Shown here one piece after another: positions 7,477 to 12,898 of a stretch of 15,022 nucleotides of DNA. Positions within the stretch are counted from its first letter, which is position 1, and every line of letters starts with the position of its first letter. The position numbers and the translations under genes are program-made. The DNA is taken from positions 1 to 15,022 of the forward strand of contig JALVDN010000069.1 in the NCBI GenBank assembly GCA_027008965.1, read 5' to 3'. This stretch comes from Flavobacteriales bacterium. Its GTDB lineage: Bacteria; Bacteroidota; Bacteroidia; Flavobacteriales; Flavobacteriaceae. Below the pieces are notes generated by a model. It had not been told where the DNA came from, ran no database searches, and worked only from the letters and a program-made list of their open reading frames with translations.

Positions 7477-8436
7477 ATGGCAAAACAGAAGTATATTTTT
7501 GACCCCGTCACGCTTGAATACATTCCCGTTAAGCGTAACCGTTGGAAAGAATTTTTCTTTTCCATTCTGGTAGCGGGAGTCTTTATGATACTTGGTTTCT
7601 TGGTTTTGCCTTCTTACTTGGACACTCCGGATGAAATCGCTTTGCGACGTGAAAATCAAGAGCTGAAACTCCACATGGATGTGTTGGACAAGCGGTTTGA
7701 TAAACTCAACAAAGTTTTGGCCAACATTCAAACGCGTGATAAAAACCTCTACCGTTTACTTTTTGAAGCCGAGCCCATTCCAGACGATATTCGTGAGGCA
7801 GGTTTCGGAGGGAGTGATTATTATGCCGATTTGGATTATGTGGAAGAATCGGGATTGATCAAAAAATTATATAAGAAAGCCGATATACTTTCCAAGAAAT
7901 TGGTGGTTCAATCCAAATCTTTTGATGAACTCATTGATTTGGCCAAGAAGAAAGAAGAATACCTGCAGCATATTCCGGCCATACAACCCATTGAAAACAA
8001 AGATTTGAAAAGATTGGCATCCGGTTTCGGCAGAAGATTTCATCCGATTTTAAAAATATGGAGACCACATAACGGAATAGATTTTACGGCTAAAATAGGC
8101 ACTCCTATTTATGCCACCGGCGACGGTGTGGTTAGCTTTGCCGGTAGAGGATCGGGATTTGGTAACCACGTAAAAATTGACCACGGCTTCGGCTATTTAA
8201 CCGTTTACGCCCACATGAGCAGGCTTGCAGTGAGAAAGGGACAAAAGGTGAAGCGCGGACAAGTGATAGGTTATGTGGGAAATACCGGTCTATCGGCCGG
8301 ACCGCATTTGCATTATGAAGTTCATTATAAAGGTAAGCCCGTAAATCCCATTTTCTATTTCTACCGTGATTTGAGTGCCGACGACTATGAGGAATTGATG
8401 GAAATAGCCCGTCAAGCCAAACAATCCTTGGATTGA
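7477..8436 (+). CDS. Membrane-anchored M23 (LytM-type) peptidoglycan endopeptidase
   Basis: Predicted zinc endopeptidase that cuts peptide cross-links in cell-wall peptidoglycan, acting in the periplasm. The 319-residue product has a short cytoplasmic N-terminus, one membrane span (about residues 26-44), a periplasmic coiled-coil (about 52-90 and 125-165) and a C-terminal LytM/M23 domain (about 178-300). The metal and catalytic residues are all present: H198xxxD202 (RPHNGIDF), H246 (YAHMS) and H277-L-H279 (GPHLHYEV), so it should be active. The start is ATG 7477; an in-frame TTG at 7426 lies at the expected transcription start and would add an uncharged segment not needed by the fold. The MerR gene follows 3 bases after the stop, implying one transcript. 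Confidence 0.92.
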   Translation: MAKQKYIFDPVTLEYIPVKRNRWKEFFFSILVAGVFMILGFLVLPSYLDTPDEIALRRENQELKLHMDVLDKRFDKLNKVLANIQTRDKNLYRLLFEAEPIPDDIREAGFGGSDYYADLDYVEESGLIKKLYKKADILSKKLVVQSKSFDELIDLAKKKEEYLQHIPAIQPIENKDLKRLASGFGRRFHPILKIWRPHNGIDFTAKIGTPIYATGDGVVSFAGRGSGFGNHVKIDHGFGYLTVYAHMSRLAVRKGQKVKRGQVIGYVGNTGLSAGPHLHYEVHYKGKPVNPIFYFYRDLSADDYEELMEIARQAKQSLD

Positions 8437-8439
8437 TCC

Positions 8440-8757
8440 ATGGAATCCGATAAACTTTATTATCGCATCGGCGAAGCATCCCGGATTTTGGATGTAAAAC
8501 CCAGTACACTTCGCTTTTGGGAAAAAGAATTTCCACAAATCAAACCTAAAAGAAAACACGGAGAACGTTTTTATACCGAGGAAGATTTGAAATTGTTTAA
8601 AAAAATCAAATTTTTGGTGCATGAAGAAAAATACACCATTGAAGGAGCCAAAAGAAAACTCAGGCAGGCTTCTAAAAAAATTGCCGATAAACAGGAACTA
8701 TTGGAAGCACTCAAAAACATGCGTTCAGAATTGAAAGAACTGAAAAAAAGATTGTAG
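8440..8757 (+). CDS. MerR-family DNA-binding regulator
   Basis: A 105-residue protein with an N-terminal MerR winged helix-turn-helix (about residues 6-75). It shows YYRIGEASRILDVKPSTLRFWEKEF for the helix-turn-helix and RFYTEEDLKLFKKIKFLV for the wing and following helix. A short coiled-coil (about 80-105) probably dimerises it. There is no effector-binding domain and no cysteine metal site, so it is the small MerR type that is common in Bacteroidota directly after an M23 peptidase gene. The gene is 3 bases downstream of the peptidase stop and probably cotranscribed. The signal it responds to and its targets are unknown. Confidence 0.88.
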   Translation: MESDKLYYRIGEASRILDVKPSTLRFWEKEFPQIKPKRKHGERFYTEEDLKLFKKIKFLVHEEKYTIEGAKRKLRQASKKIADKQELLEALKNMRSELKELKKRL

Positions 8758-8788
8758 TTTTAATAAACCAAAAAAAATCATACCTTTG
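8758..8788 (+). promoter_or_regulatory. Promoter of rpmH
   Basis: TACCTTTG at 8781-8788 is a strong -7 box, and TTTT at 8758-8761, 19 bases upstream, is one mismatch from the -33 box TTTG. The predicted start near 8793 leaves a leader of about 37 bases before the rpmH ATG. The -33 box begins right after the merR stop codon. Confidence 0.7.
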
Positions 8789-8829
8789 CAAGCCAAAGGC
8801 TTTTATTGGAAATCTGAAAATATTATATC

Positions 8830-8985
8830 ATGAAAAGAACATATCAACCGTCTAAGCGAAAAAGAAGAAATACCCACGGATTCAGAAAAAGAATGATGAC
8901 CAGATGGGGCAGGGCAGTCCTTTCAAGAAGAAGAAAAAAAGGAAGAAAACGTCTCACCGTATCCGAAGAAGTTTACAGAAAATAA
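8830..8985 (+). CDS. rpmH: 50S ribosomal protein L34
   Basis: The smallest, very basic protein of the large ribosomal subunit, which binds 23S rRNA. The 51-residue product begins with the family signature MKRTYQPSKRKRRNTHGFRKRM and continues with GRAVLSRRRKKGRKRLTVSEE, which is diagnostic. The segment MMTRWGRAV differs slightly from the usual MxTxxGRxV pattern. The gene has its own promoter and a strong terminator directly after the stop, so it is effectively monocistronic. rnpA, which is next to rpmH in many bacteria, is not present on either side here. Confidence 0.97.
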   Translation: MKRTYQPSKRKRRNTHGFRKRMMTRWGRAVLSRRRKKGRKRLTVSEEVYRK

Positions 8986-9012
8986 AAACCGGCCCATCCG
9001 CCGGTTTTTTTA
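8984..9012 (+). terminator. Rho-independent terminator after rpmH
   Basis: The stem AAAAACCGGC (8984-8993) pairs with GCCGGTTTTT (9000-9009) around a six-base loop, followed by a run of T ending at 9010. It begins within the rpmH stop codon. Because of the flanking A and T runs it could also act on the opposite strand. Confidence 0.9.
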
Positions 9013-9040
9013 TTTTGCTTGACCAAAATATACCTATTTC

Positions 9041-9070
9041 GTTTGAAAATAGTATGTTTGTTTTTCAAAC
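9041..9070. promoter_or_regulatory. Inverted repeat over the symporter promoter/leader
   Basis: GTTTGAAAA (9041-9049) and TTTTCAAAC (9062-9070) form a perfect 9-base inverted repeat with a 12-base spacer. The spacer holds TATGTTTG (9053-9060), a good -7 box for the symporter gene, though no matching -33 box lies 19 bases upstream. The repeat could be an operator or an AT-rich leader hairpin; both readings are inference. Confidence 0.45.
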
Positions 9071-9079
9071 ATAAAAATT

Positions 9080-10549
9080 ATGAGTGCCACCACCATTTTA
9101 CTCATCATTATTTTATATTTCTTGGTATTGATTATCATTTCACGGATCACCGGAAAAGAGGATACAAACGAAGTTTTTTTTAGGGCCAAGCGCCAAGCCC
9201 CATGGTATTTGGTTGCTTTCGGGATGATAGGTGCCTCATTGTCGGGAATTACCTTCATCTCTGTTCCCGGATGGGTGGAAAGCAAGCAGTTTTCATACCT
9301 GCAAATGGTTTTGGGTTTTGTGGTGGGCTATTTTATCATTGCTCGAATACTCTTGCCACTATACTATAAAATGAATCTCACTTCCATTTATACCTATCTG
9401 GGCGAACGTTTTGGAAATTCGGCTTACAAAACCGGCGCTTTGATGTTTCTCATAGCACGAACGGCAGGCGCAAGTCTTCGGCTTTTTCTCGTGGCGGGCG
9501 TATTACAACTCTTGATTTTTGACGAGCTGGGCATTCCTTTTTGGGTCACCGTCACCGTGACCATAGCATTAATTTGGGTTTACACAGCCAAAGGCGGCAT
9601 CAAAACCATCATCATCACCGACACCCTTCAAACCGCCTTTATGCTGATTGCATTGGGAGTATCCATTTATTTAATTGCCAAACATTTGGATTGGTCTTGG
9701 GTGGATACCATTCTAGCCGTGAAAGAAAGCCAATACTCCAAAATTTTCTTCTTTGAAGATTACAATGATCCGCGTTATTTCTGGAAACAGTTTCTAGCAG
9801 GCATTTTTATAGCCGTAGCCATGACCGGGCTTGACCAAGGCATGATGCAGAAAAATCTCACGGTTAAAACCCTCAAAGATTCACAAAAAAATATGTTTTG
9901 GTTTTCCATAGCCCTATTTTTCGTAAACGTTTTGTTTTTATCATTAGGTGTGCTGCTTTTAATATACGCTTCACATAAAGGATTAGACTTGAAAGCCATG
10001 AACATTCAAGGCGATGACATTTTTCCGTACATCGCCGTAAAAACCGATTTAGGCATCATGGCCGCCCTGTTTTTTGTATTGGGTTTGATTGCGGCCGCCT
10101 ATTCCAGTGCCGATTCTTCCATGACAGCCATCACCACCTCTTTCAGTATTGACGTATTGGATTTGGAAAAACGCTATCCACCCGAAAAACGAAAAAAAAT
10201 TCGCAAAATAGTCCACATCGGCGTTTCCCTTCTTTTCATCCTGATTTTATTGATTTACAGCCAAGTCATCACCGACAAAAGCATCATCCAATCCATCTTT
10301 CATTTCGCCAGTTTCACCTACGGACCTTTGCTCGGCTTATTTGCGTTTGGCATTTTCACGCGCAGGCGCGTACGTGAACTTTGGATTCCGTTCATTGTCA
10401 TTCTCTCACCGGTCTTGACCTATCTCATCTCACGTTTACCCGAATGGATGGGCTGGAGCTATCGTTTCAGTTTTGAACTCCTACTGGTTAATGCCGCTTT
10501 AACCATTGTGGGTTTATACATAGCCAGTATCGGGCAGGGAAAAAAGTAA
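9080..10549 (+). CDS. Sodium:solute symporter (SSS family)
   Basis: A 489-residue polytopic inner-membrane transporter of the LeuT fold that would use the sodium gradient to import a small solute. About 13 hydrophobic spans can be followed from residue 4 to the end. Early spans carry GASLSGITFISVPGW (51-65), typical of the family's first core helix. A later span has the conserved AAAYSSADSSMTAITTS (338-354), whose serines correspond to the sodium-site helix of SSS proteins. The substrate cannot be predicted. The start is ATG 9080, ten bases after the inverted repeat. It follows rpmH's terminator and is probably transcribed alone; the next 337 bases hold no gene. Confidence 0.9.
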   Translation: MSATTILLIIILYFLVLIIISRITGKEDTNEVFFRAKRQAPWYLVAFGMIGASLSGITFISVPGWVESKQFSYLQMVLGFVVGYFIIARILLPLYYKMNLTSIYTYLGERFGNSAYKTGALMFLIARTAGASLRLFLVAGVLQLLIFDELGIPFWVTVTVTIALIWVYTAKGGIKTIIITDTLQTAFMLIALGVSIYLIAKHLDWSWVDTILAVKESQYSKIFFFEDYNDPRYFWKQFLAGIFIAVAMTGLDQGMMQKNLTVKTLKDSQKNMFWFSIALFFVNVLFLSLGVLLLIYASHKGLDLKAMNIQGDDIFPYIAVKTDLGIMAALFFVLGLIAAAYSSADSSMTAITTSFSIDVLDLEKRYPPEKRKKIRKIVHIGVSLLFILILLIYSQVITDKSIIQSIFHFASFTYGPLLGLFAFGIFTRRRVRELWIPFIVILSPVLTYLISRLPEWMGWSYRFSFELLLVNAALTIVGLYIASIGQGKK

Positions 10550-10561
10550 TTTAATTATTTT

Positions 10562-10735
10562 TGGGGCGCCCTTTGGCGTGCTCCGTTTAAATCTTTTTCG
10601 GCTCAGCCTGCGGATGTAATGTTGGCCTGCGGGGTCTCCTCGTCGTGGCTCGGAGCCTCCTCGGCCAAACATCCGCTCGGCTTCGCCTTCAAAAGGATAA
10701 CACTGCGCCCGCCGGCGCAATATTTCCGGACAAGA
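10562..10735. other. GC-rich structured non-coding island (right)
   Basis: This segment fills the first half of the 337-base gap between the symporter and the lysozyme-like gene and is much more GC-rich than its surroundings. It opens with a hairpin, GGGGCGCC (10563-10570) against GGCG-tg-CTCC (10575-10584), that may also stop symporter transcription. A larger inverted repeat follows at 10611-10675. It shares words with the left island at 1-207 in opposite orientation (complements at 10634, 10650, 10665 and 10673, plus GCCGGCGC at 10711). No convincing reading frame is present. I infer a dispersed Bacteroidota repeat. The remaining 10736-10886 is AT-rich upstream sequence. Confidence 0.55.
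10611..10675. repeat. Long imperfect inverted repeat within the right island
   Basis: CGGATGT (10611-10617) and TGGCC (10623-10627) pair with ACATCCG (10669-10675) and GGCCA (10663-10667), with weaker pairing continuing inward (GCGGGG against CCTCC) and an inner GGCTC-G-GAGCC dyad (10647-10657). The RNA of either strand would fold into a stem of over 20 pairs with a few bulges. Confidence 0.6.
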
Positions 10736-10832
10736 AATGCAAAGACCTCTTGTTATAAACCCGTCGAGGACCGGAATATGTAAATTTTTTTAAACAAAAT
10801 TCATTATATGGTTCGTTTTATTGTAAATGTTT

Positions 10833-10840
10833 TATATTTG
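10833..10840 (+). promoter_or_regulatory. Candidate -7 box of the lysozyme-like gene
   Basis: TATATTTG followed by C matches the TAnnTTTG box. The position 19 bases upstream reads GGTT, so the -33 half is not supported. The predicted start is near 10845, giving a leader of about 40 bases. Confidence 0.4.
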
Positions 10841-10886
10841 CGGGTCTTAAATTAGCCTATGGCATAAATTTTGCAATGGAAAGACG

Positions 10887-11528
10887 ATGAAAAACAGAAC
10901 AAACATGAAAAAAAATATTTTCAATATAATATTGGTTTTTATAACGCTTTTTCTTTTTGGATACACCATCCACGAGTTAAAAAAAGAAAGTGAAGGACCG
11001 GTTGTTTACATACCCGAACGGCCGGAACCCAAACCCTATATCTATCCTCAACTAAAAGAAAAAGAAGAAACGGCAAAGGTGGAAATACCCAAAATTGGAA
11101 AAGATTTTACAGGCTTTAAGGAAGCTTTGGCTTTTAAAGAATCACGAAGAAGATATCATGCCGTTAATTCGTTGGGTTTTTTGGGTAAATACCAATTTGG
11201 ACCCGGCACATTGCGTTACTTGCAAATCAATCCGCAGGATTTTATAAACAATCCCGAGTTGCAAGAATATGTTTTCAAAAAATATATGCTTGAAAACAAA
11301 AAAATCCTGAAAAAAGAAATTGAAAAATACACGGGTAAATACATCAACGGTATCAAAATCACCGAATCGGGCATCCTGGCGGCCGCTCATTTGGCGGGCG
11401 CCGGAGCGGTGAAAAAATATCTCCGCTCCGGCGGAAAATTTTCCGCCAAGGATGCCTTTGGAACACGGATTGAAGACTATTTAAAGAAATTTGCCGATTA
11501 CGATTTGTCGGAAATAAATGATAATTAA
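10887..11528 (+). CDS. Membrane-anchored lysozyme-like (lytic transglycosylase-like) protein
   Basis: A 213-residue protein with an N-terminal hydrophobic anchor or signal (about residues 8-26), a charged, proline-rich spacer (about 30-72) and a C-terminal lysozyme-fold domain (about 74-207). The likely catalytic glutamate is E85 in ALAFKESRRRYHAVN. It is followed by GKYQFGPGTLRYL (100-112) and ITESGILAAAHLAGAGAVKKYL (158-179), segments typical of goose/SLT-like domains in Bacteroidota proteins. Expected action is cleavage of peptidoglycan glycan strands in the periplasm, by family inference. The start may instead be ATG 10905 (MKKNIFNI). It converges on the XRE gene with a shared hairpin between them. 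A phage-derived origin is possible given the adjoining repressor pair. Confidence 0.75.
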   Translation: MKNRTNMKKNIFNIILVFITLFLFGYTIHELKKESEGPVVYIPERPEPKPYIYPQLKEKEETAKVEIPKIGKDFTGFKEALAFKESRRRYHAVNSLGFLGKYQFGPGTLRYLQINPQDFINNPELQEYVFKKYMLENKKILKKEIEKYTGKYINGIKITESGILAAAHLAGAGAVKKYLRSGGKFSAKDAFGTRIEDYLKKFADYDLSEINDN

Positions 11529-11559
11529 GCCGGAAGATATTTATTGGTCATCCGGTTTA
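11526..11559. terminator. Shared hairpin between convergent genes
   Basis: TAAGCCGGA (11526-11534) and TCCGGTTTA (11551-11559) pair over nine positions with one G-T wobble around a 16-base loop. The stem includes the stop codon of the lysozyme-like gene and overlaps the 3' end of the XRE gene. The plus-strand side is followed by CATTTTT, so weak bidirectional termination is plausible. Confidence 0.45.
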
Positions 11560-11948
11560 CATTTTTGAAGTTCGGATCTTAAAAATCTTACTTCCGAACG
11601 CAGAATATTGATCATTTTTTTGTATTCATCCAATTTTTGCATGGCTTTAGCAAGATTTTCTTTGATAGTGGAAACTTCCTTAGATGAATATGTTACATCT
11701 TTTTCTTTCACTTGAAATGGACTAACATCTTGACTTTTTAACATAGGTTCTTTGCCTAATATCAACCATTCGGGATTCAAATCGGGAAAAGATTTTAAAA
11801 TCTTTTCAATGGCTTTGGAATTGATTGGCGTAGTTTTTGCCCTTCCTTTAAAACTACCATAACTCATGCCAATGCTTTTAATAAACTTTTCTTTTCGCAA
11901 ACCTTTGAATTCTATAAAATACAGGATTCTTTCTTTTATGTTAAGCAT
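11541..11948 (-). CDS. XRE/CI-like repressor with C-terminal coiled coil
   Basis: A 135-residue predicted DNA-binding protein. The N-terminal region (about 1-70) is a helix-turn-helix of the phage-repressor type seen in Bacteroidota: IKERILYFIEFKGLRKEKFIKSIGMSYGSFKGRAK, then AIEKILKSFPDLNPEWLILGKEPML, where NPEWLILGKEPM is the characteristic end of the domain. Residues 90-130 form a coiled coil (heptads around ENLAKAMQKLDEYKKMINILRSE) that would dimerise it. There is no LexA/CI-type peptidase domain, so it is not expected to self-cleave. It is divergent from a small Cro-like gene across 111 bases holding overlapping promoters, suggesting it controls both. Confidence 0.8.
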   Translation of the reverse strand: MLNIKERILYFIEFKGLRKEKFIKSIGMSYGSFKGRAKTTPINSKAIEKILKSFPDLNPEWLILGKEPMLKSQDVSPFQVKEKDVTYSSKEVSTIKENLAKAMQKLDEYKKMINILRSEVRFLRSELQKCKPDDQ

Positions 11949-11972
11949 TTTAATAGGTTTATTAACTTTGTT

Positions 11973-12005
11973 TTTGGAATTTAGTCAATTTATTTACTAT
12001 CTTTG
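11973..12005 (+). promoter_or_regulatory. Candidate promoter of the Cro-like gene
   Basis: TTTG (11973-11976) and TATCTTTG (11998-12005) are separated by 21 bases, slightly longer than the usual 19. A start near 12010 would give a leader of about 50 bases before ATG 12060. An alternative -7 box, TAACTTTG, lies at 11963-11970 but has no -33 partner. Confidence 0.5.
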
Positions 12006-12017
12006 TTAATATCAAAA
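11985..12017 (-). promoter_or_regulatory. Candidate promoter of the XRE repressor
   Basis: On the minus strand TTTTG (complement of 12013-12017) is followed after 20 bases by TAAATTGA (complement of 11985-11992), a near match to the Bacteroidota promoter. It overlaps the opposing promoter at 11973-12005, so only one polymerase could bind at a time. Confidence 0.5.
12002..12016. promoter_or_regulatory. Candidate operator in the XRE/Cro-like switch
   Basis: TTTGTTAATATCAAA is a 15-base imperfect palindrome (TTTGnTAnTAnCAAA) covering the end of the plus-strand -7 box and the minus-strand -33 box. An inverted pair ATTAAC (11961-11966) and GTTAAT (12005-12010) lies across the same region. Assignment as a repressor site is inference from position and symmetry. 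Confidence 0.35.
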
Positions 12018-12059
12018 CCCAATATAATAACAAATCGTTACATAAACAAATTTATTTAT

Positions 12060-12329
12060 ATGCTGGACCCTAAAACAAGAAAAAAACTCAAGGAACTTGT
12101 TGGTAAACACTACACTTCTTTTATTCTTGAGCGTTTACAACAAAAAGGTATCACCAACAAGAACGGGAAACCATACACCGCCACCTATATACGTATGGTA
12201 TTTAACGGTTTCAGAAATAATTATGATATTGAAAACACCATAATGGAGTTACTGCTGGAAAAAATCAATGAAAGGAAAAAAATCATAAGAAAAATCAAGA
12301 AAATTGATGATGAGATGAAAGATATTTGA
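12060..12329 (+). CDS. Small Cro-like helix-turn-helix protein
   Basis: An 89-residue basic protein. Residues about 18-60 (FILERLQQKGITNKNGKPYTATYIRMVFNGFRNNYDIENTIMELL) have the layout of a compact helix-turn-helix in which YTATYIRMVFNGFRNN would be the recognition helix and following turn, as in XRE-type small proteins. The C-terminal 25 residues are a highly charged Lys/Ile helix. I start it at ATG 12060; a TTG at 12003 lies inside the -7 box and is rejected. It is divergent from the XRE repressor and ends 13 bases from the tRNA-Arg 3' end. A Cro-like counter-regulator is my inference; no exact family is recognised. Confidence 0.65.
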   Translation: MLDPKTRKKLKELVGKHYTSFILERLQQKGITNKNGKPYTATYIRMVFNGFRNNYDIENTIMELLLEKINERKKIIRKIKKIDDEMKDI

Positions 12330-12342
12330 ATTCAAAAAATAG

Positions 12343-12416
12343 TACCCGCGGAAGGACTCGAACCCTCAACCCTCTGATCCGAAGTCAGATGCTCTATCCA
12401 ATTGAGCTACGCGGGC
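12343..12416 (-). tRNA. trnR: tRNA-Arg (anticodon UCG)
   Basis: The minus strand folds as a complete 74-base tRNA. The acceptor arm GCCCGCG pairs with CGCGGGT (one G-U) plus discriminator A. The D arm is GCTC/GAGC, the anticodon stem TCTGA/TCAGA with loop CTTCGGA, and the T arm GAGGG/CCTTC with loop TTCGAGT. The anticodon UCG (12380-12382) reads CGA and probably other CGN codons. CCA is not encoded. Its 3' end faces the repressor/Cro-like genes, the side at which integrating elements usually insert. Confidence 0.96.
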
Positions 12417-12447
12417 AAATGCAAGTGCAAATTTACAAATTTTACAT

Positions 12448-12897
12448 CTAACTTAAAAGTCGTTTGACCATTTCAGAAATGCGTTTTCCGTCGGCCTTGC
12501 CGGCCAACTTGCCGGTGGCCATTCCCATCACTTTACCCATGTCGCGCATGGATGATGCACCGGTTTGTTCAATAATTTGTTTCAACACTGATTCAAGTTC
12601 TTCATCGCTTATTTGTGCCGGTAAAAAATCTTGAATGATTTCCAATTGCTTCTCTTCCACTTCAGCCAAGTCCGGTCTGTTTTGTTGTCTGTATATAGCC
12701 GCACTTTCTTTGCGTTGTTTGACCAATTTTTGTAGAATTTTAATTTCATCGGCTGGTGAGAGTTCTTTGCTTCCCCCTTTTGTTTTTTCAAGTTGGATGG
12801 CAGTTTTCACGGCACGAAGCGCATCCAAGCGCGTTTTGTCTTTGGATTTCATGGCTTCTTTAATGGATTCTGCTATTTTATTTTCAAGTGTTTTCAT
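12448..12897 (-). CDS. yqeY: GatB/YqeY domain protein
   Basis: A 149-residue YqeY-family protein, a helical domain related to the tail of the GatB amidotransferase subunit and thought to interact with tRNA; its exact role is not established. It starts with a helical region (MKTLENKIAESIKEAMKSKDKTRLDALRAVKTAI) and ends with the family-typical SSMRDMGKVMGMATGKLAGKADGKRISEMVKRLL. Length is normal. I choose ATG 12897, one base after the ftsZ stop; an upstream in-frame ATG at 12918 would overlap ftsZ. The ftsZ-yqeY order is characteristic of Flavobacteriia, and the tight spacing suggests coupled translation. Confidence 0.92.
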   Translation of the reverse strand: MKTLENKIAESIKEAMKSKDKTRLDALRAVKTAIQLEKTKGGSKELSPADEIKILQKLVKQRKESAAIYRQQNRPDLAEVEEKQLEIIQDFLPAQISDEELESVLKQIIEQTGASSMRDMGKVMGMATGKLAGKADGKRISEMVKRLLS

Positions 12898-12898
12898 T

